From contig DATKCA010000020.1 of NCBI GenBank assembly GCA_035544675.1, positions 1 through 5,873 of the forward strand: DNA of 5,873 nucleotides, read 5' to 3'. Below the pieces are notes generated by a model. That model was not told the DNA's origin and did not search any database. It worked only from the letters and a program-made list of their open reading frames with translations. Every line of letters starts with the position of its first letter. The first letter of the stretch is position 1. This stretch comes from DATKCA01 sp035544675. Its GTDB lineage: Bacteria > Acidobacteriota > Thermoanaerobaculia > Gp7-AA8. Of this stretch, positions 1 through 5,873 are shown one piece after another. Position numbers and translations under genes: made by a program.

Positions 1-1395
1 GTGGTCACCGATCACGATCTGCACGATCCGACGCTGTTGTCGAACTACAACGTGGTCGTCCTGGTGGGCCACTCCGCCTACTGGACCGAGACGGCCCGCG
101 AGCATCTGGAGAGTTTCGGCAGCGCCGGCGGCCACATCGCCATTCTCGGCGGCAACACGATGTGGTTTCGCGTCGAGCTCGACGACGACGGCCGGTCGCT
201 GGTGGGGGATACCGATGCGCAGACGGACGTCGGCAGCGAGCCGACCGGGATCATCACGGCCAACTGGTACCGGCACCCGGTCAACCGGCCGGAGAACCGC
301 ATCGTGGCCACGTCGTACCGTCATGGCGGCCATGTGAACCGGGCCCCCATCCCCGACCGATACGAGATGGTCCCGATCGGACAGCGGACGCCGTGGACGG
401 TGACCGATCCGGCCCACTGGGTCTTCAGCGGAACCGGGCTGACACCTGGGGCCATGTTTGGCAGAGAAACGACCGGCCTGGAAGTGGATGGGGTGGTCTT
501 CAACTGCGACACGGGCGGGAACGTGACACGGCCCGATGGGTCGGACGAGGCTCCGCTCAACTACCACATCCTGGCGGTGGTTCCCTCGTCGCTGGGATGG
601 GGAACGATGGGGTACTACGTCAACCCCGCGGGCGGCGCGGTGTTCAACGCCGCCAGTCAGGGATGGGTGTGGGGTCTGGAAACCGACGACGTCGTTCGAA
701 GGATCACGGGCAACGTGCTGGACCACTTCGCCACCGGCACCCGCCTGGTCTACGATCCGGTGCAGACGTCGATCTTCGCCGAGGATCTGTTCAACTGTCC
801 GCAGACGCTTCTCGCGCAGCCGGGGTGGCGTACGAACGGGAGCCGCGGTCTGGTGACTTCGGGCTGCGCCTACGAGGGTCCCGGAGGTCTGGAGCTCTCG
901 GGGCCTACGCAGATCGGTCTCGCGCGCAGCATTGCCCCGGCCGGGGAGTCGCGCAGCCACGTCGAGCTGCGCTTCTATGTCAAGGCAGATGACTTCCAGC
1001 AACGGACCGAGCTGCCGCGGCCGATCGTCACGCTTCAGAATCGGACCGGGAACACGGTGAGCCAGGTTGCGCACGTGGAGCTGGATGTGGCGGGCGACAC
1101 GCGCCGGATCCGGCTGGCGCGTCGTGACGCCGGCGGCAACTTCGCCGCCACCGACTGGGTTCCGCTGTCGAACGGCTGGCACCTGATCGAGGCGACATGG
1201 CGTTCGCCGGGTACGATGGCGCTGCAGGTCGACAGTGGTGCCGTCCTCACGATGGAGAATCCCAGCAGCGGTCAGACGGCCAGCGAGATGGTCATCGAGT
1301 TTCCGCCGGCCCAGGTCACGGAAGGCGGGCGGGTGTGCATCGACGCCATCGCTGCCGGATCGGAGAAGCCGGGACGCGTCGCGCAGTTGAGGTAG
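1..1395 (+). CDS. N,N-dimethylformamidase large-subunit-like protein with C-terminal beta-sandwich (5' end missing)
   Basis: The visible 464 residues have two parts. Residues about 1-245 match my memory of the C-terminal domain of the N,N-dimethylformamidase beta (large) subunit family: a TDHDLHDP stretch (3-10), GHSAYW (23-28), GGNTMWFR (50-57), a RPEN segment near 97, GLEVD around E161, then a GG-VFN segment and an ITGNVLDHF helix near 235-243. Characterised enzymes of this family are iron amidohydrolases that use two tyrosines and one glutamate as ligands; Y27 and E161 are candidate ligands here, which is inference. Residues about 255-455 are rich in beta strands and resemble a LamG/concanavalin-type sandwich, possibly glycan-binding. 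The GTG at base 1 is probably an internal valine, because the family has hundreds of residues before this point, so any signal peptide is out of view. It lies 37 bases before the flippase gene on the same strand and is probably in the same operon. The substrate is unknown; dimethylformamide itself is unlikely in this context. Confidence 0.75.
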   Translation: MVTDHDLHDPTLLSNYNVVVLVGHSAYWTETAREHLESFGSAGGHIAILGGNTMWFRVELDDDGRSLVGDTDAQTDVGSEPTGIITANWYRHPVNRPENRIVATSYRHGGHVNRAPIPDRYEMVPIGQRTPWTVTDPAHWVFSGTGLTPGAMFGRETTGLEVDGVVFNCDTGGNVTRPDGSDEAPLNYHILAVVPSSLGWGTMGYYVNPAGGAVFNAASQGWVWGLETDDVVRRITGNVLDHFATGTRLVYDPVQTSIFAEDLFNCPQTLLAQPGWRTNGSRGLVTSGCAYEGPGGLELSGPTQIGLARSIAPAGESRSHVELRFYVKADDFQQRTELPRPIVTLQNRTGNTVSQVAHVELDVAGDTRRIRLARRDAGGNFAATDWVPLSNGWHLIEATWRSPGTMALQVDSGAVLTMENPSSGQTASEMVIEFPPAQVTEGGRVCIDAIAAGSEKPGRVAQLR

Positions 1396-1421
1396 CCGCC
1401 CGCTCGGAACCCGTTCGCGAC

Positions 1422-1426
1422 GGAGG
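1422..1426 (+). promoter_or_regulatory. Ribosome binding site of the flippase gene
   Basis: A GGAGG core lies just upstream of two consecutive in-frame GTG codons at 1430 and 1433. Spacing is 3 bases to the first and 6 bases to the second. The 6-base spacing is normal and the 3-base spacing is tight, so the site favours 1433 as the start. Confidence 0.65.
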
Positions 1427-1432
1427 ACCGTG

Positions 1433-2893
1433 GTGACGGCCGGCGATGACTTTGGCCGGACCACGGCCCGCGCCGTGTCGTGGGCCTTCATCGCCACCAG
1501 CGGTGCCAGAATCGTCACGCTGATCGGCCTGACGCTGCTGGCGCGTCTCCTGGCCCCGGCCGAGTTCGGTCTCCTCGCCTTCGCTCTCGCCTACATCGTC
1601 TACGTCGACACGATCGCCGACCTCGGAACCGGCACCGCGCTCATCTACTGGCCCGATCGCCGCGACGATGCCGCGCAGGTCACCTTCCTGGTGAATCTCG
1701 CCGCCGGCGTCTTCTGGGGCGGTCTCACGTTCGCCCTGGCGCCGGTCATCGCCGATTTCTTCAATGCTCCGCAAGGGACGGCGATCGTCCGCGCTCTTTC
1801 CCTGACCTTCTTCATCAAGTACCTCGGCAACACGCACGATGCGCTGACGCGCAAGGACCTCCGCTTCCGCGCCGCCGCCATTCCGGAACTGGCCATGGCC
1901 GCCGTCAAAATGTCCGTCGCGGTGGCACTGGCCTGGCGCGGCTTCGGGGCCTGGAGCCTGGTGTGGGGACATCTGAGCGGCCTCGTGGCCTGGACCAGCC
2001 TGTTCTGGATCGTCACCCCGTGGCGCCCCTCGTGGACGTTCCCCAAAGATCTGTTCAGACCGATGCTCGCTTACGGGCGCGGCATCATCTTCGTGAACGT
2101 GCTCTCCGCCTTTCAGTACCAGACCGACCTGGTGATGATCAGCCGCTGGCACGGCATGACCGCGCTCGGTCTCTATCAGCTGGCCGGAAAGATTCCGGAG
2201 GCGACGGTGGCGATGATCTACCGGGTGGCCGGACGCGTGCTGTTGCCGGCGTTCTCGCGGGTCTCGGCGGCCGGCACGAACCCGAATCAGAGCTACCTGG
2301 CGGCGGCGCGCTACGTCGGAGCGGTGACGCTGCCGGTGGCCTGCGGTCTGGCCATTCTCGCGGAGCCCTTCGTGCTGCTTTTTTTCGGTCCGAACTGGGT
2401 GGCTGCTGCGCCGATCGTGAGCGCGCTCTCGATTCTGGCCGGCATTCGAGCGCTGGGCTCGCATCCCGGTGACGTGCTGAAGGCGACGGGCCGCGTGGGA
2501 CTCCTGGCGCGCATCGGGTTTCTGCGCGTGGCAGCCATCGTCGCCGCGATCATCGTGGCTGTGCGATGGAGTCCTCTCGCCGTGGCCGTGGCGCTGGTGG
2601 TCGTCGACAGCGTGGCGCTGTTCCTGGCGCTGGCCGTCACGTCGCGGGCCATCGGCATTCCACTCGCGGCCGTCGGACGCGCCTACGCGCCGAGCTTCCT
2701 CGCCGCCGCGGGAATGAGCGGCGCGCTCCTGGCCTGGCTGCAGTGGGGCCCCGTGCTGGCGCTGCCCGTCGGCGTCATCGTTGCGGTGGTGCTCGGCGCC
2801 GTGATCTACCTGGCCCTCCTGCGCCTGACCGACCCTGCCATTCTGACGGAGGTGCGATGGATGTTCGCCCGTTCATCCACGAACCCGCGATGA
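1433..2893 (+). CDS. Polysaccharide flippase (Wzx-like, PST/MOP superfamily)
   Basis: This 486-residue integral membrane protein is predicted to move a lipid-linked oligosaccharide across the cytoplasmic membrane. It is hydrophobic throughout, with about 12-14 membrane helices judged by eye. The N-terminal signature LLARLLAPAEFG (residues 35-46) is characteristic of the PST family of oligosaccharide exporters, followed by an acidic DTIADLG segment. The mid-protein segment with YQTDLVMISR, then GLYQLAGKIPE, and the later DVLKATGR (347-354) also fit this family, as does the length. The start is placed at the second of two adjacent GTG codons because of its better distance from GGAGG; 1430 is the alternative and adds one residue. 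The 3' end overlaps the next gene by 37 bases, suggesting translational coupling. I recognise the family but cannot assign the glycan it carries, so no symbol is given. Confidence 0.9.
   Translation: MTAGDDFGRTTARAVSWAFIATSGARIVTLIGLTLLARLLAPAEFGLLAFALAYIVYVDTIADLGTGTALIYWPDRRDDAAQVTFLVNLAAGVFWGGLTFALAPVIADFFNAPQGTAIVRALSLTFFIKYLGNTHDALTRKDLRFRAAAIPELAMAAVKMSVAVALAWRGFGAWSLVWGHLSGLVAWTSLFWIVTPWRPSWTFPKDLFRPMLAYGRGIIFVNVLSAFQYQTDLVMISRWHGMTALGLYQLAGKIPEATVAMIYRVAGRVLLPAFSRVSAAGTNPNQSYLAAARYVGAVTLPVACGLAILAEPFVLLFFGPNWVAAAPIVSALSILAGIRALGSHPGDVLKATGRVGLLARIGFLRVAAIVAAIIVAVRWSPLAVAVALVVVDSVALFLALAVTSRAIGIPLAAVGRAYAPSFLAAAGMSGALLAWLQWGPVLALPVGVIVAVVLGAVIYLALLRLTDPAILTEVRWMFARSSTNPR
2848..2852 (+). 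promoter_or_regulatory. Ribosome binding site of the kinase-like gene, inside the flippase gene
   Basis: GGAGG, extended to GGAGGTG at 2848-2854, sits within the last codons of the flippase gene and ends 4 bases before an in-frame ATG at 2857. A second in-frame ATG at 2890 overlaps the flippase stop as ATGA but has no Shine-Dalgarno match close upstream. The site therefore favours 2857, although the ATGA arrangement is a credible alternative. Confidence 0.55.
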
Positions 2894-4224
2894 GTGTGGA
2901 GATTCGAACGGCCGTCGCCCTGATCAGCAACGGTCCGCACCATGGGGATGTCTCGGCGCGCATCGATGAGCTGGAACGCGAGGGACAGCCGGTCCTGCTC
3001 GTCTGCCGCGACAGCCGTGCCCATGAGCACGAGGCCACGCGTGCCGACGTTCTGCATCCGTCGCTGTTGTCGGCGGCGGCAGCGAAGTCGTTCGTCCGCG
3101 CCCTGGCGCGGCATCCACGACGCATTCTTCGACTCATGGTTTGGAAGCTCCATCGCGTTCCAGCCGCGGTCCATCTGGCCGGAATTCTTTCGCGGCGCGG
3201 GATCACCGACGTGCAGGGGGTCGATCCCGTGGGGACCAGTCTGGCGCGGCTGGTCACGGAAGTGTCCGATGCCGTACCGCCGGACCTCGGGGAACTGCCG
3301 GTGGAGTGGTCGCGCCTGAATGCCAGACGGGTGGGGATCCGATGGTATTCGCGGCGGATCAACTCGATCGTCGCCGAAGTCTCGATCGATGACGGCCGGG
3401 AAAGGTTCGTCGTCAAGCGGCAGCGGACTCACGCCGGCGGATCGGCCGGCGAACGCTGGGCGCGTGAGTCCCGGATCCTCCGGTCGCTGGCCGAGGCGAT
3501 GAACGACGAAGTGCTGACCGTACCCCGCATTCTGCTGGCCGGCGAAGCGGATGCCATTCTGGTGATGGAAAAGGCGCGCGGCACGTCGATCGAGCTTCTC
3601 TTCGCGGAAGCGGCGGCAGACCGGGCCATGATGTCGCGCCTCGCCGATGCCGTTCGAGGTGCCGGTGCATGGCTTGCCGCGATGCAGCTTGCCACGCGCC
3701 GGAGCGCCGACGGCCGCGAGCTCCTGGCCGGGCTCGTAACGACGGCGGCCGAAGACGCCGACAGGCTCGCCGCAAGGGACCGCACCATCCGCCGGCATCG
3801 CCGGGCCATCGAGCAGACTCTCGCGTCGCTTCAGCGCGAGGTGAGCAGCCGGACATTGATCGTTACAGGACAGCACGACGACTACTGGCCCGGCAACGTA
3901 TTCTTCGACGGGAGGCGCGTCACGGTGATCGACTTCGAGTCGTTTCGCGACGGCCTCTGGCTCGAAGATGCGGCCTGGTTTCTCATCCGCTCGGACATGC
4001 TGCGGCGCCGGTTCCGGCTTCGTTTCCCCGATTTGGCGGTCCGGTTCTTCGAAGGGTTCTCCGGCAGCCGGCCCGATCCCGTGGCGCTCCATCTGTTCAC
4101 GTTGACCAGAGGTCTGCGGGCTCTGGCTCGAGGCGTCGGCGACGACCTGCCGATCCCTCAACGCATCTGGACGCGCAGAACCATCCGGAACTGCGTGCTG
4201 CGGGCGCTCGAAGGGTCCGGCTAG
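2857..4224 (+). CDS. APH-fold kinase-like protein with GT4-like N-terminal region
   Basis: The protein has 455 residues. The C-terminal part, from about residue 155, has the landmarks of the aminoglycoside phosphotransferase/choline kinase fold: a lysine in FVVKRQ (K187) as candidate ATP-binding residue, a following helix with E204, a hinge-like ILVMEKARG around 235-242, the catalytic pattern H-x-D-x4-N in QHDDYWPGN (H340, D342, N347) and VIDFE with D359 as metal ligand. All key residues are present, so an active kinase is likely. Residues about 14-130 resemble the N-terminal half of GT4 glycosyltransferases of the colanic-acid WcaL type, including an ARHPRRILRL segment and a helix leading to RRGITDVQG, but the usual HxHF motif is absent. 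The substrate may be a sugar, a lipid carrier or a glycan; antibiotic resistance is unlikely in this setting. The gene overlaps the flippase gene by 37 bases. An alternative start at 2890 would give 444 residues. Confidence 0.75.
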   Translation: MDVRPFIHEPAMSVEIRTAVALISNGPHHGDVSARIDELEREGQPVLLVCRDSRAHEHEATRADVLHPSLLSAAAAKSFVRALARHPRRILRLMVWKLHRVPAAVHLAGILSRRGITDVQGVDPVGTSLARLVTEVSDAVPPDLGELPVEWSRLNARRVGIRWYSRRINSIVAEVSIDDGRERFVVKRQRTHAGGSAGERWARESRILRSLAEAMNDEVLTVPRILLAGEADAILVMEKARGTSIELLFAEAAADRAMMSRLADAVRGAGAWLAAMQLATRRSADGRELLAGLVTTAAEDADRLAARDRTIRRHRRAIEQTLASLQREVSSRTLIVTGQHDDYWPGNVFFDGRRVTVIDFESFRDGLWLEDAAWFLIRSDMLRRRFRLRFPDLAVRFFEGFSGSRPDPVALHLFTLTRGLRALARGVGDDLPIPQRIWTRRTIRNCVLRALEGSG

Positions 4225-4243
4225 AGGCGGTGGTCCCTCTTTT
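4223..4243 (+). terminator. Weak hairpin with short T run (possible attenuating terminator)
   Basis: AGAGG at 4223-4227 can pair with CCTCT at 4236-4240 across an 8-base loop, and the T at 4240 begins a run of four T. The stem is only 5 bp and the T run is short, so it is probably too weak to stop transcription fully. It lies in the 35-base gap between the kinase-like gene and the barrel gene. Confidence 0.15.
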
Positions 4244-4259
4244 GCTCTGCCCGTGACGG

Positions 4260-5159
4260 GTGAAACGAGGAATCTGGATACGATGTCTGCTCGGCGGCTT
4301 TCTGCTCGCCGCTTCCGCTCCCCTGGCGGCCCAGCCGGCTTATCGGGGCGAGCCGCGCCTCTTCCGTCATGAGATCCAGCTCCAGGCCTACCTGTTCAAC
4401 AACTTCTTTCAGGCCCGCGGCGGTGCGCCCGAAGAGGATGTGAGAGCCGCCGGTGTCGAGTACGGAGTCGCCTACCGGCGGGAAGAGAACGCTCCCGACT
4501 TTTTCGGTGCCCTCTACGCCATCAACTATGCCCACGAGGGAACGAAGACCACGTTCGGGGGACGGATCGGCGGGTCCTACTACGGGAGCAGGCATTCGTT
4601 CTACGGCTATCTCGACCACATGCAGAACGGCTGGGCCTTCGACGTCGAGGAAACGACGGCGAATGCGGACATCACGGCGCTGCTGGCCTTGTACAGCTAC
4701 CGCGTTCACCCCGACTGGCAGGTCGGCCTCAACGGTTACAACGAGTGGCTGAGCTTCGACGTCGACACCGGGTACGAAGGCGACTACTACCAGATGGAAG
4801 GCGAAGTCCGTTACCGCGGCTTCGGCAGCATCCTCGAGCCGCGGATCGGATATGCCGTCGGTCGCAGAAACGTGGAGAACGACCGCGACAGCTACGACCA
4901 CCGCCACTGGTTCGTGGAGCTGAGCACCGAGCCTCACCCGAACGTCGACCTCTCGGCGCGATACCGCCGTCGCACGCGCGACTACCGGACCGTCGAGCGC
5001 GAGGAAGACCGCCCGCAGATACGGGTCCGGGCGGTGTTCCGTCACAACGAGCGCATCTCCTGGATCATGCAGATCATCAGGGAAGATGTGGACTCCTCGC
5101 TCCCGGGCCGCGACTTCGAAACCAGCCGGGTCTTCGCCGGCGTCATGCTCGGCTTCTGA
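4260..5159 (+). CDS. Outer-membrane beta-barrel protein of unknown function
   Basis: The 299 residues begin with a clear signal peptide: basic MKRGIWIR, a hydrophobic core of LLGGFLLAA, and a small-residue region ending near A24. The mature part is rich in tyrosine, arginine and glycine and alternates polar and hydrophobic residues in many short strands. The last ten residues place hydrophobic side chains at every second position and end in phenylalanine (V291, A293, V295, L297, F299), the usual recognition signature for outer-membrane barrel assembly. I cannot name the family. The position after the flippase and kinase-like genes suggests a role in surface polysaccharide export or anchoring, which is inference. 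The start is GTG: an in-frame TGA at 4254 rules out anything further upstream, and the signal peptide begins immediately, but no good Shine-Dalgarno sequence precedes it. Its end overlaps the convergent glycosyltransferase gene by 17 bases. Confidence 0.75.
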   Translation: MKRGIWIRCLLGGFLLAASAPLAAQPAYRGEPRLFRHEIQLQAYLFNNFFQARGGAPEEDVRAAGVEYGVAYRREENAPDFFGALYAINYAHEGTKTTFGGRIGGSYYGSRHSFYGYLDHMQNGWAFDVEETTANADITALLALYSYRVHPDWQVGLNGYNEWLSFDVDTGYEGDYYQMEGEVRYRGFGSILEPRIGYAVGRRNVENDRDSYDHRHWFVELSTEPHPNVDLSARYRRRTRDYRTVEREEDRPQIRVRAVFRHNERISWIMQIIREDVDSSLPGRDFETSRVFAGVMLGF

Positions 5160-5873
5160 CCCGCTCCGAATGTTCGAGGATCGCCGCCGCGATCGACTCC
5201 CAGGAGAACTTCTGCCGGGCGTCCTCCGCCGCGCGAGCGCCGAGCCTCTCCGCCAGCGCCTCGTCGTTCAGGATCCGGATGATGGCTCGCCCGAGAGCGG
5301 CCGGGTCACCCGGCGGAACGAGCAAGCCCGACGTCTCGTGCTCGATCACATCCTGCATGGCCCTGATGGCCGTGGCCACGATCGGCACTCCGAACGTCTG
5401 GGCCACGTGCAACGCCCCGCTCTGGTAGATGTCGCGATAGGGAAAGACGGCCACGCCGGCCATCTCCATCCAGGCCGCGACTTCCTCCGTGGGGATGTAC
5501 TCCGGCATCCAGATCACGGCCTGCTCGATCCCCGACTCACGGGCACTCTGTCTCTGCGCAGCGAGGTCGAACTCCGGAGAGGGGAAGCCGGCCAGAACCA
5601 GCCGCGCTCCCGTCTGTCGATGCACTTCGGGAAAGGCCTCCAGGAGGACATCGGTCCCCTTGTAGCGGGAGAGCAGCCCGAAGAACAGCACGACTTTCCG
5701 GCCGGGCGGGATCCCGAGGCGCGCTCGAATGGCGCCGGCGGTGACTCCTGGAGCACGCAGCTCGGCAAAGATCTCCTCGTTCCCGTGCACGATCACGCCG
5801 ACGCGCTCCTCAGGCAGGCCGAACGTCTCGGTGAACTCGCGGCGGTTCCGTTCGAAGTGGACGAAGACGGCAT
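5143..5873 (-). CDS. GT4-family glycosyltransferase (N-terminal part beyond the right edge)
   Basis: The visible 242 residues are the C-terminal, nucleotide-sugar-binding half of a GT-B glycosyltransferase of family GT4. They start with AVFVHFERNRREFTETFG and a VIVHGN segment, the usual linker between the two domains. Then come LFFGLLSRYKG (R69 and K71 of the visible part, expected to contact the donor diphosphate), a strand with LVLAGFP, a WMPEYIP segment, and PYRDIYQSGALHVAQTFG (144-161) followed by VPIVAT and SGLLVPPGD. In the last motif the second glutamate of the common E-x7-E pair is not present; this resembles GT4 subgroups with a YQSG motif. The GTG at 5796 is not the start, since the reading frame stays open and family-like to the edge. 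It would transfer a sugar to a growing glycan in the cytoplasm. Donor and acceptor cannot be read from the sequence. It is transcribed toward the barrel gene. Confidence 0.88.
   Translation of the reverse strand, partial: AVFVHFERNRREFTETFGLPEERVGVIVHGNEEIFAELRAPGVTAGAIRARLGIPPGRKVVLFFGLLSRYKGTDVLLEAFPEVHRQTGARLVLAGFPSPEFDLAAQRQSARESGIEQAVIWMPEYIPTEEVAAWMEMAGVAVFPYRDIYQSGALHVAQTFGVPIVATAIRAMQDVIEHETSGLLVPPGDPAALGRAIIRILNDEALAERLGARAAEDARQKFSWESIAAAILEHSERVRSRA

Noticed and set aside
1..3. GTG at base 1 as the true start of the dimethylformamidase-like gene
   Set aside because: It falls in the middle of a conserved family segment (VTDHDLHDP), so the gene almost certainly begins before the window.
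1316..2464. Minus-strand open frame of 382 codons opposite the flippase gene
   Set aside because: Low-complexity translation rich in R, G, E, D and H; the plus-strand flippase is unambiguous.
1480..2472. Second plus-strand frame of 330 codons inside the flippase gene
   Set aside because: Arginine-rich shadow with no membrane helices or motifs, wholly inside a well-supported gene.
2566..2856. Longer N-terminus for the kinase-like protein, starting inside the flippase gene
   Set aside because: The extra residues are R/G/A-rich and read as out-of-frame flippase sequence; a good ribosome binding site precedes 2857.
2806..4161. Minus-strand open frame of 451 codons opposite the kinase-like gene
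   Set aside because: It is antisense to a gene with a complete set of kinase motifs; the translation is rich in R, G, P and H with no recognisable domain, as expected of a shadow frame in GC-rich DNA.
4221..5045. Minus-strand open frame of 274 codons opposite the barrel gene
   Set aside because: Its valine- and alanine-rich translation mirrors the codons of the barrel gene; the plus-strand product has a signal peptide and barrel end signature, the minus-strand one has nothing comparable.
5794..5796. GTG (minus strand) as the start of the glycosyltransferase
   Set aside because: The frame continues to the right edge with typical GT4 linker sequence (HFERNRREFTETFG), so this is an internal valine.

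Overview
This is a GC-rich window (roughly two thirds G+C by eye) from a Gram-negative-type bacterium. It carries one predicted outer-membrane beta-barrel with a signal peptide and a C-terminal phenylalanine, and its ribosome binding sites are GGAGG. The mix of genes (a dimethylformamidase-like protein with a C-terminal beta-sandwich, a PST-type flippase, an APH-fold kinase and a GT4 glycosyltransferase) would fit Acidobacteriota, Myxococcota or a similar high-GC phylum, but nothing in the window fixes the taxon. It looks like an interior piece of an exopolysaccharide or O-antigen biosynthesis locus. No RNA gene, insertion sequence, CRISPR array or long repeat was seen.

Layout: four genes run left to right. 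First comes the 3' part of a gene for an N,N-dimethylformamidase large-subunit-like protein ending in a predicted lectin-like sandwich (1-1395, cut at the left edge). Next is a complete polysaccharide flippase of the MOP/PST type (1433-2893). Its end overlaps the start of an unusual two-part protein (2857-4224): a stretch resembling the N-terminal half of a GT4 glycosyltransferase, joined to an aminoglycoside-phosphotransferase-fold kinase domain. A secreted outer-membrane beta-barrel follows (4260-5159). On the opposite strand, converging on the barrel gene and overlapping its last 17 bases, is a GT4 glycosyltransferase that runs off the right edge (5143-5873). The window is almost fully coding; the longest gap is 37 bases.

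How the genes may work together (inference): glycosyltransferases build a lipid-linked glycan, the flippase moves it across the inner membrane, the kinase-like protein may phosphorylate a sugar, lipid or glycan intermediate or act as a regulator, and the barrel and the dimethylformamidase-like protein may act at or beyond the cell surface. The most unusual items are the GT4-like/kinase fusion and the presence of a dimethylformamidase-type fold in a glycan locus.
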